NCBI RefSeq assembly: GCF_021389955.1 | Contig: NZ_CP089980.1 | Span: 1,549,501-1,613,500, forward strand | Direction: 5' to 3' | Origin: Fulvivirga maritima | GTDB lineage: Bacteria > Bacteroidota > Bacteroidia > Cytophagales > Cyclobacteriaceae | Length of the DNA stretch: 64,000 bases | Shown: piece after piece, positions 1 to 7,114 of the stretch | Position numbering within the stretch: the stretch's first letter is position 1 | Layout: every line of letters starts with the position of its first letter | Notes under the pieces: generated by a model | Database searches by the model: none | Told to the model about the DNA's origin: nothing | What the model saw: only the letters and a program-made list of their open reading frames with translations | Made by a program: the position numbers and the translations under genes

Positions 1-428
1 GGTTTGTATCTCCCGAATTATTTCAATACTTCCCTCGTCACCTGACTTGTGGACATGTAATAGCCACTGCTTTTTATCTTAGAATGGTATCTATTCCGGC
101 ATTACCCAATGACCGAAAAGAGAAAATTCTGCAATGGATGAACCTTTTTAATATTGATCAATATTTTAACGAAAAATTCTATTCCGTTTCTATCAACATT
201 CAGCGCTTATGCCTATTAGCCAGGGCTTTGATCACCAATCCGGTGCTACTAATTTTAGACGAACCATTTCAAGGCTTTACTCATAATCAGAAAATGTACC
301 ATAAAAAAATTATAGATACCATTTGCGAACAAAGCGACATTACACTCATTTTCGTTAGCCACTATGAGGAGGAAATACCTGAAAGTGTTACTAACACAAT
401 CAGGCTAATAGATGGAAAACAGGCCTAA
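1..428 (+). CDS. ABC transporter ATP-binding protein, ModF-like, 3' part
   Basis: The reading frame is open from the first bases of the window, so only the C-terminal part of the gene is present and the first ATG inside (84) is not the real start. Visible is the second half of an ABC ATPase: a degenerate signature region (VSINIQRLCLLARAL), Walker B LLILDEPFQG and an H-loop FVSHYEEEIP. This combination resembles E. coli ModF, a soluble double-ABC protein of uncertain function linked to molybdate genes. The signature does not read LSGGQ, which is common in the second ABC of this group. No permease gene is visible here. Confidence 0.75.
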   Translation, partial: FVSPELFQYFPRHLTCGHVIATAFYLRMVSIPALPNDRKEKILQWMNLFNIDQYFNEKFYSVSINIQRLCLLARALITNPVLLILDEPFQGFTHNQKMYHKKIIDTICEQSDITLIFVSHYEEEIPESVTNTIRLIDGKQA

Positions 429-429
429 C

Positions 430-912
430 TTATAATTCAGGCCATTTTATGGTATCGTCATCAATAAACTGAGGAGACCACTGTATCTCATCTAATCGTC
501 CTTCATTTATCCAAAAATTAACTGAGTGAGAATTGGATTCAATTAACTTATGATCTGGACTTTCGGCAGACGACCAGTCTTCCATTTCCAGGTCATCCAT
601 TCCTACTTTAGCCAATACTTCCTTCAACTTTTCCTCACTTTGACCAATTAACGTTTCACCCTCTAGCTGGTAAAAATCAGAAGTTACTGAAATTACTATC
701 AGACGCCAATCATCTTCTTCATCAAAATTAAGAGACAAACTCAACTCCTTATAATCCCATGATTCGGTAAGATCTTGATCAGAATCAGTATAAGAATAGC
801 TCTCTACCACATCTGCTTCGCCTAATATTTCCTTAACCTGGTCACGAGTCATACCAAATTTTATAGTACCTAAACCTTCTCCTGGTTTTATATCTTTTAG
901 TTCTATATTCAT
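430..912 (-). CDS. hypothetical protein with FGMT-type motif
   Basis: A 160-residue acidic, cytoplasmic-looking protein without signal peptide or membrane segment. Residues 14-31 read GLGTIKFGMTRDQVKEILG, the GxxxGMTxxQVxxxLG pattern seen in SmpA/BLIP-like folds and in many small Bacteroidota immunity-like proteins. The ATG start at 912 is followed directly by this motif region. It is convergent with the ABC ATPase (stops 1 bp apart) and divergent from the pseudouridine synthase gene. Function is unknown; immunity or scaffold roles are only possibilities. Confidence 0.7.
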   Translation of the reverse strand: MNIELKDIKPGEGLGTIKFGMTRDQVKEILGEADVVESYSYTDSDQDLTESWDYKELSLSLNFDEEDDWRLIVISVTSDFYQLEGETLIGQSEEKLKEVLAKVGMDDLEMEDWSSAESPDHKLIESNSHSVNFWINEGRLDEIQWSPQFIDDDTIKWPEL

Positions 913-1010
913 AACGTTTATTTTAAAGCAAATCTAACCATAATAAAATCAGCATCTCACTTTTTATCCACTAAGCTGACACTGTTTCCTTACTATCAAC
1001 ATTATATTAT

Positions 1011-1018
1011 TACTTTTG
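1011..1018 (+). promoter_or_regulatory. candidate -7 promoter box
   Basis: TACTTTTG fits the Bacteroidota -7 consensus TAnnTTTG, 26 bp before the ATG of the pseudouridine synthase. The -33 box is only loosely matched (TTTC near 985), so the call rests on one element and its position. Confidence 0.4.
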
Positions 1019-1043
1019 CATAAAACGGGTTATAAAAAATTAT

Positions 1044-2066
1044 ATGGAGGATATTGATATTATTGAAGACGATGAGTTATACGAGCATCATCGTATAGTG
1101 GCTGACCCCAAGCAGCAATTACTAAGGATAGACAAGTTTCTGATGGACAGGCTCCCTAATGTAACCCGAAACAAGCTGCAGTCGGCCATAAAGGACGGAT
1201 TTGTAAAAGTGAATGATCAGGAAATAAAACCTAATTACAAGGTAAGGCCTGATGACATTATAACGATTGCTCTGCCTGAGCCTCCGAGAGAAACCGAAGT
1301 AGTACCGCAAGATATACCTCTCAACATAGTTTATGAAGATAAGCATGTGCTTGTGGTGAACAAAGAAGCGGGCATGGTAGTGCACCCTGCTTACCAAAAC
1401 TGGGAAGGCACATTGGTAAACGCTTTGGCATACCATTTTAAAAATCTGCCAGAAATGGAGGGCAATGAGGGCCGACCAGGACTAGTACACCGCATAGATA
1501 AAGACACCAGCGGCTTGCTTGTAATCGCTAAAACTGAACAAGCCATGAATGGACTGGCCAAGCAGTTTTATGATCACTCTATTGAAAGAACCTACTATGC
1601 GCTGGTGTGGGGCTCTCCTGAACCTAATGAAGGTACTATACATATTAACCTGGGCAGAAGCCTGAAGGACAGGAGGATTACTGTGGCTTATGAAGATGAT
1701 ACCATAGGCAAAAATGCCATCACCCATTATAAACTACTGGAAGACCTCAGGTATGTTTCATTAGTGCAGTGTAACCTGGAAACAGGCCGTACCCACCAAA
1801 TCAGAGCCCACATGAAACACATAGGCCATGAGCTGTTTAATGATGCTACTTACGGTGGAGATAAAATTCTAAAAGGCACTCCTTTTTCTAAGTACAAAAG
1901 CTTTGTAGATAACTGTTTTAAAATATTACCCAGACAGGCCCTGCATGCTAAATCCTTAGGATTTGTTCACCCTATTACTAAAGAGTTTATGCAGTTTAAC
2001 AGCGAGCTGCCTGAAGATTTCTCACAAGTATTAGAAAAGTGGAGAAGTTATGTGCAGTATAATTAA
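1044..2066 (+). CDS. rluD: RluA-family 23S rRNA pseudouridine synthase, RluD-like
   Basis: Converts specific uridines in 23S rRNA to pseudouridine. The 340-residue protein has an N-terminal S4 RNA-binding domain (about residues 26-85) and the catalytic domain with HRIDKDTSG at residues 149-157, where D152 is the expected catalytic aspartate, followed by GRTHQIRAHM near residue 250. Length and domain order match RluD-type enzymes. A TAnnTTTG box lies just upstream. A short hairpin (GGCTAA/TTAGCC) follows the stop codon and may act as a weak terminator. Exact target uridines cannot be assigned from sequence, so the symbol is by family resemblance. Confidence 0.9.
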   Translation: MEDIDIIEDDELYEHHRIVADPKQQLLRIDKFLMDRLPNVTRNKLQSAIKDGFVKVNDQEIKPNYKVRPDDIITIALPEPPRETEVVPQDIPLNIVYEDKHVLVVNKEAGMVVHPAYQNWEGTLVNALAYHFKNLPEMEGNEGRPGLVHRIDKDTSGLLVIAKTEQAMNGLAKQFYDHSIERTYYALVWGSPEPNEGTIHINLGRSLKDRRITVAYEDDTIGKNAITHYKLLEDLRYVSLVQCNLETGRTHQIRAHMKHIGHELFNDATYGGDKILKGTPFSKYKSFVDNCFKILPRQALHAKSLGFVHPITKEFMQFNSELPEDFSQVLEKWRSYVQYN

Positions 2067-2229
2067 ATGAAAGGCTAAGTGGTTAGCCTTGGTTTAGTTT
2101 AAGCTGGTTGTTAGTTTTAGTGGGAATGCAGATTGGCGTTCGGTAACTTATGCCCTTCATGCAATTGCAATCATTACTATGCTAGGCTGATTAGGCAGAT
2201 ATTAAACATTTTATTAACTTTAACAAACA

Positions 2230-2327
2230 TGGGGATTAGCTTAACAGGTAAAGCTAGGCAACTGACATATGAATTGCTAATTCATGAGTCAATTGCCGAG
2301 TTGTAGGTTCGAGTCCTGCATCCCCTC
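2230..2327 (+). ncRNA. tRNA-like RNA with extended anticodon stem (GCU loop)
   Basis: All tRNA parts are present except that the anticodon stem is about 17 positions long instead of 5. Acceptor: 2231-2236 pairs with 2320-2325 (6 bp, position 1 is U-U). U8 and A9 follow; D stem GCTT/AAGC (2239-2242/2251-2254) with loop AACAGGTA carrying A14, G18G19 and A21. The arm then runs 2257-2273 against 2281-2297: 5 bp, C-A mismatch, 4 bp, A-A mismatch, U-G, 5 bp, closed by the seven-base loop TTGCTAA (2274-2280), a normal anticodon loop with anticodon GCU. Variable region GAGTT is 5 nt; T stem GTAGG/CCTGC holds loop TTCGAGT. The added 12 positions equal about one helical turn. It lacks the long variable arm of a real tRNA-Ser, so it is called tRNA-like. 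It overlaps the 5' end of the next gene. Confidence 0.6.
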
Positions 2328-3276
2328 AATTGCCTTGGAACAATCAAACTCATATATCTCATTCAAAAATCGAACACAAGAAATTTTTGACTTTGCTGTT
2401 CTAATAACGAGTAGCGTTCCCACTTTTAAGCACAACCTTAAACTTTTTGAATCGGGTGAGATTAATAGACTTTCAGAACCAGATTATTTTCAGCCGTCTG
2501 TCATTTATGAGATAACTCAGTCAACCCTAGTTGATCTAGAAGGTAAAGGTTTAATTGAAGAAAAACTGGAAAAGCTTAGTGATTTAGTGAATATCCCACT
2601 CAACAATAGGGAATTCAAAGAATCCATTATTGCTCGAATTGGAAAAGATAACTATCAGAAGTACCGGAACACCTTGAAACGTCAAAGCGCCGATTACATC
2701 AAAAATTTGCGCGAATGCTCTAAAGCTTACCAAAAGAAGTTAGCATCCTATCTATATTTCTCACTTTTCTCTTATTTTGAAGCTTTCATAGGAGATCTTG
2801 TTAACGAGGTGATTAATGACTTCAATAAACTAAATATTCCAAAACACCTTGAGAAGGTATCAAACATTGATTTTGAGAAAGAAATTAGAATATTGGATAG
2901 AAAATATGACCCACGAAAAATTGATAGATACAAAAAGTATAGCGAACAACTAATTAATAAAGGATATGTAAAGCCAGAGCATCTGATGTTTTCTTCAATG
3001 TTAGATATTCTAAAAGATTCTAATGAAAATATGAAGGCCAATGACATTCCTGACTTTTTGAAAAAATTCTTCTTTTTTGAACTTAGCCCATCAGATAATG
3101 AAATCTACCACAATTTAAAAAGTAATAGAAACTCATTGGGACATGGAGGCACAACATTCACTCCAACTCTTAAAAGTGTAATAGACTCAAATAAATTTTT
3201 TAAACGAATCAGCAAAAAAATAGATACTCATGTCACAAGAAATTTCATGAACCTAAATAACTTTAAAACACCCTAA
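2284..3276 (+). CDS. HEPN-motif protein, putative RNase
   Basis: A 330-residue soluble protein if read from the ATG at 2284. Near its C terminus it has R282-N283-x3-H287 (RNSLGH), the R-x4-6-H motif of HEPN ribonucleases, and an upstream helix-rich region (SLFSYFEAFIGDLVNEV) typical of the first HEPN helices. HEPN proteins are often toxins or defence RNases that cut tRNA or mRNA. The only ATG near the beginning lies inside the anticodon-arm region of the tRNA-like RNA; no other in-frame ATG occurs until about residue 238, though ATT 2329 and TTG 2335 could serve. Either translation starts within the RNA, or the start is non-canonical, or the 5' end has been replaced. AT-rich base use suggests acquired DNA. 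Family assignment rests on the motif only. Confidence 0.65.
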   Translation: MSQLPSCRFESCIPSIALEQSNSYISFKNRTQEIFDFAVLITSSVPTFKHNLKLFESGEINRLSEPDYFQPSVIYEITQSTLVDLEGKGLIEEKLEKLSDLVNIPLNNREFKESIIARIGKDNYQKYRNTLKRQSADYIKNLRECSKAYQKKLASYLYFSLFSYFEAFIGDLVNEVINDFNKLNIPKHLEKVSNIDFEKEIRILDRKYDPRKIDRYKKYSEQLINKGYVKPEHLMFSSMLDILKDSNENMKANDIPDFLKKFFFFELSPSDNEIYHNLKSNRNSLGHGGTTFTPTLKSVIDSNKFFKRISKKIDTHVTRNFMNLNNFKTP

Positions 3277-3576
3277 AACTATTACTAATAAGAAGACAAC
3301 TCTTACTTCAATAGAGCCTGAAATCACCGTTCACACCAGTTTCGCTACACTCAAAACCCTAATCCTCTCCACCTGTAATAAAACCAAATTCATGGATTTT
3401 TTAGTACATTTAAACAACTGATATTCAGTTTATTAAATACAGGAAATCACTTTTGGCATGGCTCTTGATTAATTCACACTATAAGTTATTTACTGATATC
3501 ACTTTATAACTTCTTTAGTTCATGAGATCCCGACTTATTGATTTCATGTAGATGTTAAATCTAAATTTTTAAGGAC
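3277..3576. other. gene-free interval, nothing recognised
   Basis: About 300 bp between the HEPN gene and the next gene. I see no ORF longer than a dozen or so codons, no tRNA and no strong terminator. A small inverted repeat (AAGTTAT/ATAACTT around TGATATCA near 3483-3511) is present but too short to interpret. It probably holds the promoter for the secreted protein that follows. Confidence 0.5.
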
Positions 3577-4239
3577 ATGAAGAAGGTTGCATTACTTATC
3601 GTATTCACTGCATTTATTGCAGGATCTGCTTTAGCTGAAAAAGCTGCAGCTACATTTAGAACAGACAAAGGAGAAAAAATTCAGGTGATTATTAATAATA
3701 AGGTTATCAATCACCAACCAAAATCAATAGTAAAAGTTCAGGGAGGCGGGGGCCTGCTAAACGTGCAAATTAAAGTCTACAACAATCATAATACCTTAAC
3801 CTTAAGAGATAGACTAGACATAAAGCCTGGTTTTAAAAGTGATTTTGTGATTATAAAAACAGGCAGAAATGCTGAAATTCAAAAATCTGCTACAAAACGT
3901 ATTTATAATAATCACTACAGAAGACCAGAAGAGCTGTACAATAAAAAGTATTTTGCACTGATAAGTGAAGAGGGTATGAATACTTTAATGAACCGAATGG
4001 AACGTGCGCATAATGATCAGGATAGATTATTAACCGCAAGAAATAATATTGGTGATAAAAAAATAACCACTTATGATCTGGGTGAAATCTTAACCTCTTT
4101 AGAAGAGGAAGAATCTAAATTAAAATTTGCCAAATGGGCATATAAAAGAACGCTTGATCAGAACAATTACGCCGATATACACACCGCTTTTAAATTCAGA
4201 ACCAGTATAATAGAACTCGATAGATTTATTTACGGTTAG
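3577..4239 (+). CDS. secreted protein, DUF4476-like
   Basis: A 220-residue exported protein with a clear N-terminal signal peptide (MKKVALLIVFTAFIAGSALA). The N-terminal half is beta-rich and lysine-rich; the C-terminal part (about 130-220) is a helical module of the DUF4476 type common in Bacteroidota, with alternating short helices ending in a charged tail. No catalytic motif is visible. It is a single-gene unit closed by a strong terminator right after the stop. Function unknown. Confidence 0.75.
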   Translation: MKKVALLIVFTAFIAGSALAEKAAATFRTDKGEKIQVIINNKVINHQPKSIVKVQGGGGLLNVQIKVYNNHNTLTLRDRLDIKPGFKSDFVIIKTGRNAEIQKSATKRIYNNHYRRPEELYNKKYFALISEEGMNTLMNRMERAHNDQDRLLTARNNIGDKKITTYDLGEILTSLEEEESKLKFAKWAYKRTLDQNNYADIHTAFKFRTSIIELDRFIYG

Positions 4240-4248
4240 TTAATGTTG

Positions 4249-4287
4249 AAAAAAAGCCCTTCAGATTTCTCCGAAGGACTTTTTTTA
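4249..4287 (+). terminator. rho-independent terminator
   Basis: AAAAAGcCCTTC pairs with GAAGGaCTTTTT around a loop of about 10 nt, followed by a run of T. It follows the DUF4476-like gene and can work in both directions, also serving the convergent gene at 4330. Confidence 0.8.
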
Positions 4288-4329
4288 CACTCAAAAATTG
4301 ATCACCATTCCCTCATGATTAAAAGGGTA

Positions 4330-4743
4330 TTATCTTCCTAAAGTCATATTCAAGTCTTTTGGAGCATAAACTGAACTCACCGAAAAATTATAATTTCTAT
4401 AATTATTCAAAAGCTGAGAAGCTTTCACCTCAATAGATTCTTCACAGCCGGGAGTCCAATCTCCGGTGGTAGCCAGCATTATTTCATAATCAGCCACCCC
4501 AACATCAAACTTATAGCTACCGTTGTTATCTGTATAGACTTTTTCACCTCCTATGAGCAGCGCCATTCCAGGAAGTATCTTCTCTCCAACATCATAAACA
4601 CAATTGTCATTTTCATCTACGAAAACCACTCCAGAAATAGTTAATGTTTCTGGCTCTCCACACGCCTCTTCTCCTTCTCTTCCAGTAGCATACATATTCA
4701 CCGCGCTGCTAAGGGCAAATATGGCAAGTAACAATTTCCTCAT
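4330..4743 (-). CDS. secreted SdrD B-like domain protein
   Basis: From the ATG at 4743 the protein is 137 residues and begins MRKLLLAIFALSSAVNMYA, a normal signal peptide; a second ATG nine bases upstream (4752) is less likely. The mature part contains one Ig-like SdrD B/Cna-B type fold: ISGVVFVDENDNCVYDVGE, a calcium-binding-like DxNDNxxxD segment, then YTDNNGSYKF. Such modules are usually structural parts of surface adhesins. Here the module stands alone with a short C-terminal tail lacking an obvious sorting signal. Function unknown. Confidence 0.7.
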   Translation of the reverse strand: MRKLLLAIFALSSAVNMYATGREGEEACGEPETLTISGVVFVDENDNCVYDVGEKILPGMALLIGGEKVYTDNNGSYKFDVGVADYEIMLATTGDWTPGCEESIEVKASQLLNNYRNYNFSVSSVYAPKDLNMTLGR

Positions 4744-4950
4744 TATTAGCATTTTTTAAGTTGTGAAAATGTTATTACATGGGTTGTGCCTAAATATTAA
4801 TTGATTGATTTACAGTTAATTAAGATAATAACCATTTGAAAAAATGTTCCAAAACGCAAAAGACATTCCCAATTCTGGAAGGCAATCCAAAATAGTAAAC
4901 GTTAGGAAATAGTATAAATTGAAAGAAAAAGAGCGGTTACTTTAATAAAA

Positions 4951-6115
4951 CTACTCTGCGTTGCTCTCCACCATTTGACCCACAAGGCTTTCTGAGCGCT
5001 CTTTCTGCTCACGGGTTTCCCTTATAACCTGCTGCAGTTCCTCTTCATTAATAAAGCCTTTGCTATAAGCATGCTGAGCTGCTACAGCTGTATCAGAGAC
5101 TAGAAGCATATCTACATTTAAGGCTTTTATACCTTCAGCCTGCTTTAGCACTTTTTTCTCCTTGCGCTTTTTAGAAACATCTCTAATGTAAATAGCTTTA
5201 ACTCTATCTGGAAATTCCTGTGTTATCTGTGCATAGAGCTCAGAATCTTTCTGGCCGCTATCACCAATAAGGATAAATGATAAATCATCATACAGATCAA
5301 ACAGGTGTCTTATTTTTATCAGTTTATGATTATGAGTGCCTCCTCCAGAGCTCATCAGCTCCCAGAGGCTGGTTTTCAATTCTTGTAATAAAAAAGGGCC
5401 TTTGGGAATATTCCGCACCTCACAGAAGTTTTCAAGAAAATCATAAAGATTCCACTCACTGCTACTGACATAAAATATGGGATTAGAAGCATCGCTCTTG
5501 GTGCCTCGTCGCAGCGCATCATAAAAAGCGGCCACACCGGTAAACGGTAATCTGGTTTTAGAATTTTTAGTAAGGATAAGCCTCAGCTTTCGCAAGGTTT
5601 GGGTAGCGTGAGAAATAAGGATAGTATCATCTACATCAGAGATTATTCCATAGCAAGAATTAGCCTCTTCCAAATATACCTCTGTCTCGGTTTCTATCTC
5701 TTTCTGATCATCTACAATCTTATCTAACACCTTGAAACAGGCCTTATGCCAGCCCTGTTGTGGCAGCTCCTCTTCAAACTCAAATACCGCTTCAAAAAGG
5801 CCATTTTCATTGGTCACTACTTCTTTTTCATAGCCAAACAGTCTTACCTGCACTCTTACATCAGGAATGGCTTCACTGAGATAGCGGCTTATCATGGCTC
5901 TAAAATTCTTCCTCCGCCTATCGCCTTCATTTGATTCATAAAGCACCCTATCATCCAGCACATGGCCCCGCAGGTACACCTTCTTTCTTGAGCCATAACC
6001 CCGATAAGGAATTATGGTAGGTGGGGTAAGTACGCCTAGCCATTTTTTTAGCCTTAATGACAGCTTTTTAACCGGTTTTCTAATTAACTTTTTGATAGAT
6101 ATCTGTTTTCTTCAT
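4951..6115 (-). CDS. App1-family phosphatase (DUF2183), likely frameshifted start
   Basis: Phosphatidate phosphatase App1-like HAD enzyme. With the first in-frame alternative start (GTG at 5979), SDVDDT occupies residues 114-119, followed by VSSSEWN and ILIGDSGQKDSE, the three HAD motifs. The frame remains open upstream of 5979 for more than 120 bp and encodes PYRGYG, usual at the N terminus of this family, but without any ATG. An ATG at 6115 lies one frame off: removing one A from the AAAA run at 6106-6109 gives a start MKKQISIKKLI that joins the frame. So the gene is probably 4951-6115 with a one-base insertion or sequencing error. It neighbours a lipid kinase, divergently oriented, which suggests lipid metabolism. 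Confidence 0.8.
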
Positions 6116-6151
6116 AACCATTTATAATCCCTTAATGTTATTTGAGGACGT

Positions 6152-7030
6152 ATGAGCCACTTATTGTTTGTAATAAACCCTATTTCAGGAGGAATTGATA
6201 AGTCTGACTTGCAGAAGCAGATAGAGAGCTGTTGCAAAAAGCAGCAAGCCGAATATTCCATTATTGAAACCAAAGGTAAAAATGATCAAGAAAGAATATC
6301 AGATCGTATTAAAGAAATCTCTCCTGATACTGTGGTGGCCTGTGGCGGTGACGGCACTATTAACCTGGTAGCCAATGTGCTTTTAGGTTATGACAATATC
6401 AAACTGGGCATTATGCCCCTGGGCTCTGCCAATGGCTTGGCCACTGAGTTAAACATACCTGAAGATGTGGAAGATTCGCTGGAGATCATTCTTGCTGGCA
6501 AAACCATTCATATGGACATCTTGCGAATAAACAAGGAACATATTTCACTTCATTTGAGTGACATTGGTTTTAACGCCACTTTAATAAAAAGATTTGAAGC
6601 CAGTGGCTCGCGAGGTAAAATGGCTTATGCAAGACATTTTTTCACTACGCTATTTAAAAAGAAAGCCAGAAAATATCAGTTCGATTTAGGTTATACTAAA
6701 TTTAATCAAAGGGCAGAAATGGTGGTTTTTGCTAATGCTACTAAATATGGCACTGGCGCCGTAGTAAACCCCGAAGGCCAATTGGATGACGGTAAATTTG
6801 AAATCTGCATTTTCAAACCATCTCCGTGGTATGCTATGTTCAGCCTGGCATATCATTTTTTTACCGGGAATATGAAAAGATCGCGCTATGTCTCCATTCT
6901 AACAGCGGAAGAACTGCGCCTGTATACTAAAAAAGCAGATACTCTTCAGATAGATGGTGAAGATTTGGGCGAATACACAGAAGTTTATGTGCAGATAGAA
7001 CCTGCACAGCTGCACGTGATAAGAGGCTAA
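6152..7030 (+). CDS. diacylglycerol/lipid kinase family protein
   Basis: Phosphorylates a lipid such as diacylglycerol using ATP, on the cytoplasmic membrane face. The 292-residue protein carries the DAGK catalytic motif GGDGT at residues 65-69 and PLGSANGLA at 89-97, equivalent to the nucleotide-binding PLGTxN motif. The C-terminal domain ends with LQIDGEDLGEY, typical of the YegS/BmrU fold. It lies divergent from the App1-type phosphatase with only 36 bp between the proposed starts, so the two may share control and act on related lipids. The actual substrate is not readable from sequence. Confidence 0.88.
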   Translation: MSHLLFVINPISGGIDKSDLQKQIESCCKKQQAEYSIIETKGKNDQERISDRIKEISPDTVVACGGDGTINLVANVLLGYDNIKLGIMPLGSANGLATELNIPEDVEDSLEIILAGKTIHMDILRINKEHISLHLSDIGFNATLIKRFEASGSRGKMAYARHFFTTLFKKKARKYQFDLGYTKFNQRAEMVVFANATKYGTGAVVNPEGQLDDGKFEICIFKPSPWYAMFSLAYHFFTGNMKRSRYVSILTAEELRLYTKKADTLQIDGEDLGEYTEVYVQIEPAQLHVIRG

Positions 7031-7114
7031 CCTCAGCACTAACTACCAAATAACCAAGCATACCTCCACTCAAACAAAGCCTGTTTTTAGTAAAGATGAA
7101 TTGCTTATTTTTAA

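Noticed and set aside
2230-2327. Ordinary tRNA-Ser (GCT) or tRNA with an intron
   Set aside because: There is no long variable arm, and the added bases lie symmetrically in the stem and pair with each other, so an intron in the loop does not explain them.
2284-2328. Phage or island attachment site at a tRNA 3' end
   Set aside because: I found no second copy of the tRNA 3' end and no integrase gene in the window.
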